From NCBI RefSeq assembly GCF_014633365.1, contig NC_068348.1:17688311-17752310 (forward strand): a stretch of 64,000 bases of DNA, in the 5' to 3' direction. Source of the DNA: Diospyros lotus (taxonomy: Eukaryota > Streptophyta > Magnoliopsida > Ericales > Ebenaceae). The notes beneath the pieces are model-generated. The model did no database searches and was not told the origin of the DNA. It saw only the letters and a list, made by a program, of their open reading frames with translations. Both the position numbers and the translations under genes were made by a program. Numbering within the stretch: position 1 is the first letter of the stretch; each line of letters begins with the position of its first letter. Shown here piece after piece: positions 60,890-64,000 of this stretch.

Positions 60890-63720
60890 CTGACACCAAA
60901 TTTGATGGGGGATTGCCAAAAGATTGGAGAAGAAAGTAGGGGAAGAAAAGAAGTAGAAGACGCTTAAGAAAGGAGAGAGAATAATTGGGAAAAAAAGAAA
61001 CAATATCACTTGTATTTATTAATCAAAAGAGTGATTAGGAAAAATCTAATCCTAACTGTAACATCATTATGAATTCCAATCCTATCATAACTATAATCAC
61101 TTGTCCAAAAAAAAAATAAAAAAATCGTAACTATAATCATCTAATCAAAATAAAAATGGAAAGATCAACTTGTCTAAAATATAACAAGATAAAACCTAAT
61201 CTAAATCTAATCAAAATAGGAACTTTATCAGGATATCCTTATCACCAACCTTATGACGGGTCATCAAAAACACGCAGAGGTCTATGATAAAACCCTAGGG
61301 TTTTTTGGGGGAAATTTGGAACAATTGGGAAGGAAATGGAAATTAAGAGAAGATTTGATCTCTTTGAGGGGATCAACCTCCGACTAGGCCAAAGGCTGAG
61401 TTGTATTTGATTGCTTAAGAAAAATAAGCTAGAGGCAATGCAGATATACAGAGTTCTTAGTCCTCAGTCTATTAGGATTTGTTTCCCTAATCAGAAAGCG
61501 AAACAATTAAGGTATGTAATCTAATTGAATCCTTTGAACTTAAGAAATCACAATCAAAGAGAACCCATGAAAACATCTAATCTGATCAGTCACTAAAATT
61601 AAGGATTCCTAGCCATAATCAACTAGGATTTGCAATCAAAAGTCAAAGATAATAATCAAATACCTAAAATTAAGGAAATCCTAATTGTCTTTGTTCAGTT
61701 AAAGATGTGGTGAAATTCAAGCTTGATTAAGCCTATTATCACTATGGATCAGAGCTTGATAGTGCATTCACTGAAACCATATCTCTCCTCTTTATCTAGA
61801 TATTGATTTGAAATTGTTGTGTCCAATAGCATTTGGCTCGAAGAATTAAGCTGCAATTGGACTCTAGAATTACATGCTTAGCCAGCACCAACACTTGGAG
61901 AGGAAAGAGCCAAAGTTCATGAGAGAAAGATTGATCTGGATTCCTCAAAATCACGCATTGATGGAATGCTATCTTATTTCCATTTACTGCTGTGGCCCAG
62001 AGGATTCATGGTGCTTTTAAGTCAAAAAGCAACTTGCAGATGGATATAAATGTCAACCATTGACATACGTATCTAAATTGGATATTGGGATAATTTTTAT
62101 TGATGATTTTAAAGCAAAAGAAGCTCACATTTAATAACAATAATTTTTTTTACTTTGTCACGTGGATGAGGGAGATAAATCTTATTTTTTTACTAAGTTT
62201 TATTTAGTGTTATAGTATATTTTGAATAACATCATCTTATTCCGGAATATTATGTGATAGAAATTATTTTGAATATTCACAATGTGCCCATGTACCCTTA
62301 CAACTGTTGGTACATATCTCAGTACCCTAAGATGGAGATCCACTGTGTTTACAAGCACTCATAGCTACCCCTGATGCTTGTTACTTCTTAAAATTCTTAG
62401 TGCCTATTTTCAGTTTTCATTTTCACTATTTTGACAATAAAACAAAAAATTGTGCTTGGTTACTATTCGTTTTTAAAATTTTGAAAATAGGAAAATGTGT
62501 TTTCATAATTTTCATTTTCTTTCTTCTCCCACACTCCTGGTGATTCTATGTTGTTGTCAGCAACCCTTGGAGTCATCAATAGCAGCTCCTAAAGATCTCT
62601 GGAAAGCTGCTATGGCTATTCCCAGACACCCATTGGTAGTTGCGTAACTCCCAGAAGGCCTTTGAACTTGTGCTAGGGACTCCTGAGTTGTTCTCAACTC
62701 ATATGAGTAAAAGCCATTGGCGGCAGAGGGGTGGGTGGGTGGGAAAAATGGAAACACACATACAAAATTGGAAGCAAAAACAAAATTGTTGAACATGTTA
62801 AGTTTTTATTTCCTTAAAAGAAAATGAAAATTGAACACATAAAAAATATGAAAATGAAAACCGAAAACTGGAAGCCCTGTCATACGCCTCCTTGGTATCT
62901 AGATGGTGAAAGTAGAAATGCTCTCCCAACTTGCATCTTTTGTTATCTATGCTTGGCAGGTTATCGGACTCTTCCTAATATAATACTCCACTTTTATGTT
63001 TCTTTGATTTTTCATTTTTGTCCATCATTATTGGTTCTTCAATATCATTTGTTTACTTGCAGGTGCAGGGAAAAATTTCTCCATTATGTGTTGTTGCAGA
63101 TGATAGTATTTTCTTAACAGTTGCCATTGCTTATCTCTGCAAAACATCACATGTAATCTCATTATTTCCGGGGCTGCGAGAAAAAGGTGCCAAATATTTG
63201 GAAGCTGTTGCTGTTGCAAATGGTTGCTCAATGGATCAAATTAGAGTTCTTGAGAAGCGGAAAAACAGCTTGACCATGCATGATACTCGTCAAAGAAAGG
63301 TTATTTCCTCCCAACCCAGCTTGTATGTCAAGTCTGAAGCTGCGCTTTTACTTCTTGGGAGCTTTATCTGTGCAATGTTCTGTCTTCATCTTCCAGTTTG
63401 TATACCAAACTAGATGCTATGCAGTTAGCGTTTTGAGTTTTTGCTACACAATATTATGTGGTGGCCAAACTATAATAGCTAGTAATTATTGTAGGATTGC
63501 AGTTGTTAGTTTCTTAGTTATAATTTTCCAAATTGTTTGACATGCCAATTTTCCTTCATTTTTAATATAATACACTTGATTACAAAAGCTGCTTTAGACA
63601 TTATGAAATTTAAACTCTGCACTTTGGGGATTTTATGTCTCTGCAGGTTGAGCTCTTGGTTGGAGAACCATTTTATTATGGGAACGATAATGTGCTTCCA
63701 TGGCAAAACCTGCGGTTTTG
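28659..63720 (+). CDS. PRMT7: Protein arginine methyltransferase 7 family gene (PRMT7/PRMT1.6), 9 exons, 3' end outside window
   Basis: Nine exons with GT-AG borders and compatible phases encode 524 residues with no stop. Motif I VLDIGAGTG (residues 79-87) binds S-adenosylmethionine. TACESY follows in the post-I region, and the double-E loop [12 protein letters not shown] (163-174) grips the substrate arginine. DHWKQCVYF (338-346) matches the THW-loop position. A second, degenerate methyltransferase module begins at about residue 422 ([17 protein letters not shown], then [10 protein letters not shown]), the tandem layout that defines PRMT7. Family members monomethylate arginines on histones and RNA-binding proteins in cytosol and nucleus. 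About 200 C-terminal residues should lie beyond 64000. Intron 3 (30754-58281) is transposon-filled. The intact frame argues for a working gene. Confidence 0.95.
29192..29426 (+). CDS. PRMT7: PRMT7 exon 2
   Basis: Acceptor tttgcag; completes Gly83 and motif I, and ends in phase 0 at donor gtgagt. Contains [20 protein letters not shown] and [10 protein letters not shown]. Confidence 0.95.
29427..30627 (+). other. PRMT7 intron 2, no element recognised
   Basis: T-rich plant intron of 1,201 bp. Short open frames only; nothing repetitive recognised. Confidence 0.7.
30628..30753 (+). CDS. PRMT7: PRMT7 exon 3
   Basis: 42 codons, phase 0 at both ends, with the double-E loop and [13 protein letters not shown]. 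Donor cag|gtgttt opens the 27.5-kb intron. Confidence 0.95.
31030..31187 (+). pseudogene. RTE LINE 3'-terminal coding remnant
   Basis: Encodes [10 protein letters not shown] and later KKKGRRRP, matching the C-terminal tail of the RTE element at 43129-46295 ([20 protein letters not shown]). It is cut by the LTR at 31193 and continues at 32915. Confidence 0.8.
31193..32909. mobile_element. Probable solo LTR splitting the RTE remnant
   Basis: TGTCACACTTC...GGTGTTATA, 1,717 bp, flanked by gtctt and atctt (4/5). The two halves of the RTE tail abut its ends, which supports the boundaries. It contains a separate LTR fragment at 32235-32612. No coding region. Confidence 0.55.
32235..32612 (-). mobile_element. 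LTR plus primer-binding site fragment, minus strand
   Basis: TGTCATGAACC...GGTTGTGACA (32248-32612) preceded by ggctctgatacca, the reverse complement of a tRNA-Met primer-binding site. This is a 5' LTR on the minus strand whose body is missing, or a small TRIM-like element. Confidence 0.6.
32915..33040 (+). mobile_element. RTE LINE 3' end remnant
   Basis: attcatgtagacgaacccca and the following gggattaagg match the extreme 3' end of the RTE element (attcatgtagccgaccccac), including its untranslated tail. Confidence 0.8.
33041..33811. other. Intron DNA, nothing recognised
   Basis: AT-rich PRMT7 intron 3 sequence with no open frame or repeat that I recognise. Confidence 0.6.
33812..33840 (+). 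pseudogene. 25S rRNA-derived fragment, left piece
   Basis: atagaaatcttcagtggaat resembles the 25S segment just upstream of the piece that resumes at 50133 on the other side of element C. Short and diverged, so less certain than the right piece. Confidence 0.45.
33841..34416 (-). repeat. 3' LTR of element C (minus strand)
   Basis: TGTTAACCTTAGGAC...CCTCAACA, 576 bp, clearly similar along its length to 49546-50132. In reverse complement it contains the TATA-like ctctataaataag. Confidence 0.9.
34584..34866 (+). repeat. 5' LTR of copia B
   Basis: TGTTGGACGAAATTC...CTTGTTTCA, followed by tggaatcagagcc (34867), a one-base variant of the tRNA-Met primer-binding site. Confidence 0.95.
34940..39481 (+). 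pseudogene. Copia B gag-pol polyprotein, inactivated
   Basis: From ATG 34940: gag, zinc knuckle [15 protein letters not shown] (35769), protease [13 protein letters not shown] (36098), and integrase [20 protein letters not shown] and [22 protein letters not shown] follows with [18 protein letters not shown] and YVDDIIVT (38512), then RNase H ending [13 protein letters not shown]. In-frame stops lie near 35123, 35219, 35657, 36614, 37944, 38133 and 38769. The frame shifts near 37785 and back near 39015. The protein would have packaged, processed, copied and integrated the element. Confidence 0.95.
39489..39770 (+). repeat. 3' LTR of copia B
   Basis: TGTTGGGCGAAATTC...CTTGTTTCA after the polypurine tract gagggggag. 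Confidence 0.95.
39776..40260 (+). other. LTR-like segment resembling an inverted, diverged copy of the element C LTR
   Basis: It reads ctattataaatagagggcaa (TATA box at about 39862), then aataaagactgctctcg, gccaatttagttggcatgaa and caggataaaagtctg. The reverse complement of the C LTR has the same order of motifs. Its other boundary is unclear. Confidence 0.45.
40261..42219. other. Non-coding interior of element C
   Basis: About 2 kb with frames up to 149 codons that match no retroelement domain on either strand. Proline-, leucine- and threonine-rich translations reflect CT-rich composition. Confidence 0.5.
43129..46295 (+). mobile_element. RTE-clade non-LTR retrotransposon (LINE) F, near full length
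   Basis: 3,167 bp with one long reading frame, flanked by a perfect 16-bp duplication aatatatataaataat (43113-43128, 46296-46311). D2 shows the unoccupied site with a single copy. The 3' end has the RTE-type tail ggttggatatgttgtt and no poly(A), as expected for RTE. Confidence 0.93.
43133..46270 (+). pseudogene. RTE endonuclease/reverse transcriptase, three premature stops
   Basis: A single frame carries a Gln/Asn/Lys repeat tract (43299-43412), then an apurinic-type endonuclease: [46 protein letters not shown] and TQIDYFLMR. The reverse transcriptase follows: [57 protein letters not shown], catalytic FADDIVLV and a C-terminal [12 protein letters not shown] region. Stops end at 44914, 44953 and 46033; there is no frame shift. 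The product nicks target DNA and copies the RNA in place. Natural readthrough or repair by trans-acting copies cannot be judged. Confidence 0.93.
46805..47478 (-). pseudogene. Element C gag, zinc-knuckle end, and downstream non-coding interior
   Basis: On the minus strand from 47478, basic residues lead to the zinc knuckle [13 protein letters not shown] (47366-47404), then a short tail. After a likely frame shift the rest to 46805 is non-coding. Split from the main gag by D2; excision of D2 and one duplication rejoins the frame. Confidence 0.8.
47487..48819. mobile_element. hAT-type non-autonomous element D2
   Basis: TAGAGATGTCAAAAGGGC and its reverse complement at the two ends, 1,333 bp. 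The 8-bp flanks gcctagaa (47479-47486) and gcctagac (48820-48827) match at 7 of 8, the hAT target size. It lies in the gag of element C and is inverted relative to D1. Confidence 0.88.
48828..49450 (-). pseudogene. Element C gag, main part
   Basis: Minus-strand frame from ATG 49450 ([20 protein letters not shown]) through [10 protein letters not shown] and [21 protein letters not shown] to [15 protein letters not shown], a TNT1-type copia gag. One stop near 49295. Gag coats the RNA in virus-like particles. Confidence 0.88.
49533..50132 (-). repeat. 5' LTR (49546-50132) and primer-binding site of element C, minus strand
   Basis: TGTTAACCTTAGGAC...CCTCAACA. In reverse complement, ATTTGGTATCAAAGCC follows the LTR as a primer-binding site complementary to initiator tRNA-Met. 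Confidence 0.9.
50133..50260 (+). pseudogene. 25S rRNA-derived fragment, right piece
   Basis: About 128 bp with the conserved large-subunit rRNA segments tgtgaaagcgtggcctaacg, atcctttaggcc, atttgaagcta and ttatcacagggataact. Differences from plant 25S as I remember it are mostly C-to-T or G-to-A. It ends abruptly where 25S should continue, so it is a fragment, not a gene. Confidence 0.85.
50261..51840. other. Intron DNA with possible gypsy LTR debris
   Basis: No gene. Between about 51050 and 51740, phrases such as atgtacctggtgagga and tcaagttagagccctcatg resemble minus-strand chromovirus LTRs, without recognisable ends. Confidence 0.35.
51850..52200 (+). pseudogene. L1-type LINE remnant, ORF1 end and endonuclease start
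   Basis: AKETWEVG and [10 protein letters not shown] resemble the end of the plant L1 ORF1 region. ATG 52044 then opens MKILSWNV followed by a stop where Arg-Gly is expected, and [13 protein letters not shown]. The motif gaggaattctagttgctt is present three times (52099-52180). Confidence 0.6.
52786..52930. repeat. Tandem repeat, three copies of about 48 bp
   Basis: Three diverged copies reading aagaaataaatc(c/t)aaggag followed by ataattatgatgaaaa. Confidence 0.8.
53125..53302 (+). repeat. 5' LTR of copia E
   Basis: Contains gggcattacattttatgtat and ends in tcctttgtctca. A degenerate primer-binding site (tggtaatagggc) follows at 53306. Confidence 0.8.
53462..57777 (+). pseudogene. Copia E gag-pol polyprotein, inactivated
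   Basis: Gag from ATG 53462 ([10 protein letters not shown], stop, [14 protein letters not shown]), protease [13 protein letters not shown] (54603), and integrase [22 protein letters not shown] and [22 protein letters not shown] has [20 protein letters not shown], then a run of 21 C that breaks the frame, [13 protein letters not shown] and YVDDIFII (56816). RNase H has [14 protein letters not shown] and [16 protein letters not shown] and ends at 57777. Integrase has TPQQ replaced by RPEQ. Many stops. Confidence 0.93.
56453..56473. repeat. Poly(C) run of 21 in copia E RT
   Basis: 21 consecutive C replace or interrupt the conserved RT segment after KGYT. The DNA on both sides is otherwise normal coding sequence. 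Confidence 0.9.
57783..57964 (+). repeat. 3' LTR of copia E
   Basis: Nearly the same as 53125-53302; follows the polypurine tract directly. Confidence 0.8.
58282..58446 (+). CDS. PRMT7: PRMT7 exon 4
   Basis: 55 codons in phase 0 after acceptor tattgcag; encodes [18 protein letters not shown] through KDEIKL; donor gtaagg. Confidence 0.93.
58530..58648 (+). CDS. PRMT7: PRMT7 exon 5
   Basis: [19 protein letters not shown] ... AVISW, ending two bases into Trp298. Acceptor tatccag, donor gtatac. Part of the beta-barrel. Confidence 0.93.
58731..58831 (+). CDS. PRMT7: PRMT7 exon 6
   Basis: [20 protein letters not shown], then about 14 less-conserved residues. The donor agtgagt at 58832 is the one that keeps phase with exon 7; the nearer gtttct at 58794 would break it. 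Confidence 0.8.
58901..58924. repeat. Poly(C) run of 24 in PRMT7 intron 6
   Basis: 24 C followed by two A runs (11 and 9). The flanking intron has a local duplication, with two copies of a segment reading caattatcatgt. Confidence 0.9.
58925..59999 (+). other. Rest of PRMT7 intron 6
   Basis: Ordinary T-rich intron with a short TA microsatellite near 59446-59464. No element recognised. Confidence 0.6.
60000..60268 (+). CDS. PRMT7: PRMT7 exon 7
   Basis: Acceptor gtctag. Encodes [20 protein letters not shown], the THW-loop region, and ends at MIEAVKKA in phase 0, donor gtaaga. Confidence 0.93.
60847..60887. repeat. (GA)n microsatellite
   Basis: About 20 GA units in PRMT7 intron 7, directly beside the LTR fragment that follows. 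Confidence 0.95.
60888..61266 (-). mobile_element. LTR plus primer-binding site fragment, minus strand
   Basis: ctctgacaccaaatt, a primer-binding-site complement, then TGATGGGGGATTG...TGACGGGTCATCA (60903-61266, 364 bp). Same design and size as 32235-32612 but different sequence. No second LTR was found. Confidence 0.55.
61267..62402. other. PRMT7 intron 7 middle, nothing firm
   Basis: A purine-rich stretch with ccctagggttttttggggg at 61293 resembles LTR-leader sequence. No coding region. Confidence 0.4.
62403..62871. mobile_element. Possible MITE in PRMT7 intron 7
   Basis: The ends cctattttcagttttcattt and, reverse complemented, ccagttttcggttttcattt match at 17 of 20. 469 bp, no coding region. 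Target duplication not clear. Confidence 0.4.
63063..63299 (+). CDS. PRMT7: PRMT7 exon 8
   Basis: 79 codons: start of the second module, [19 protein letters not shown] through [10 protein letters not shown]. Acceptor ttgcag, donor gttatt. Confidence 0.93.
63647..63720 (+). CDS. PRMT7: PRMT7 exon 9
   Basis: [15 protein letters not shown] and LPWQNLRF, ending two bases into the next codon, probably Trp. Donor gtaaat. Later exons are outside the window. Confidence 0.93.
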
Positions 63721-64000
63721 GTAAATAACACCACTTTTATTTGTGTTTCTATGGCATGTTTTGATTTCATATCTAGTAGTGTGGCTGAGCAAGAAACAAT
63801 GATTTCAGCTTTGACCGAGAATGTTAATGCTTATGTTTTTGTGAGAAAAGCATTTGCAACTACGATTCTGCATGCATTGATACCTAAAATGACATAAGAG
63901 TCACACTTCACATACTTTTGAGTGATAGGATTTTGGAAGTTTACTTATACAACTTTAATTCAATGTTTAACTCATTGAGATTTTGTTCAGATTTTTTTTA
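63721..64000 (+). other. PRMT7 intron 9 (partial)
   Basis: Begins with gtaaat. The next conserved PRMT7 exon was not found before the window ends. Confidence 0.6.

Noticed and set aside
1..64000. CRISPR array, operon, biosynthetic or defence cluster
   Set aside because: None seen; all sizeable open frames belong to two plant genes or to transposons.

Overview
This is nuclear DNA of a flowering plant, most likely a eudicot. It holds parts of two ordinary plant genes, with introns and canonical GT-AG splice sites, in a large excess of nested plant transposable elements. I cannot name the species. No prokaryotic features, CRISPR array or gene cluster is present.

Genes. At the left edge, on the minus strand, are the first two exons of a HINT4-type histidine-triad protein gene (exon 1 925-1002, exon 2 747-793); the rest lies to the left of the window. 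From 28659 to beyond the right edge, on the plus strand, runs a type III protein arginine methyltransferase gene of the PRMT7 family. Nine exons (1,574 coding bases) can be placed with compatible phases and no stop or frameshift. Intron 3 is 27.5 kb long and is filled with transposons. As I recall, the Arabidopsis orthologues are numbered next to each other (At4g16566 and At4g16570), so the pair probably keeps an old neighbourhood. Here the two genes are head to head and 27.7 kb apart.

Intergenic nest, 1.0-28.5 kb. A PIF/Harbinger transposase pseudogene (1707-7921) is split by a Ty3/gypsy-type solo LTR (2556-7554), which is itself split by another (3071-5716). An inverted LTR fragment follows (about 8560-9724). 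Next is a Ty1/copia element (A, 11030-23972) carrying four separate solo-LTR insertions. After that come a palindromic foldback element (24426-25380) and a Mutator-like element with long terminal inverted repeats (25456-28482), which ends 176 bp before the preferred PRMT7 start codon.

Intron 3 nest, 30.75-58.28 kb. It holds RTE LINE remnants split by an LTR, a 25S rRNA-derived fragment split by a minus-strand gag-only copia element (C, 33841-50132), and an L1 fragment. It also holds a complete but decayed copia (E, 53125-57964). Element C contains a young copia (B, 34584-39770, perfect 5-bp target duplication) and two related hAT-type elements (D1, D2). D1 contains a nearly open RTE LINE (43129-46295) with a perfect 16-bp target duplication, and D2 preserves the empty site.

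The main interest is this readable insertion stratigraphy and what it does to PRMT7: a transposon-derived 5' flank and a giant intron. I found no convincing undescribed molecular system. Family names rest on visible motifs and memory of the families; no search was run.
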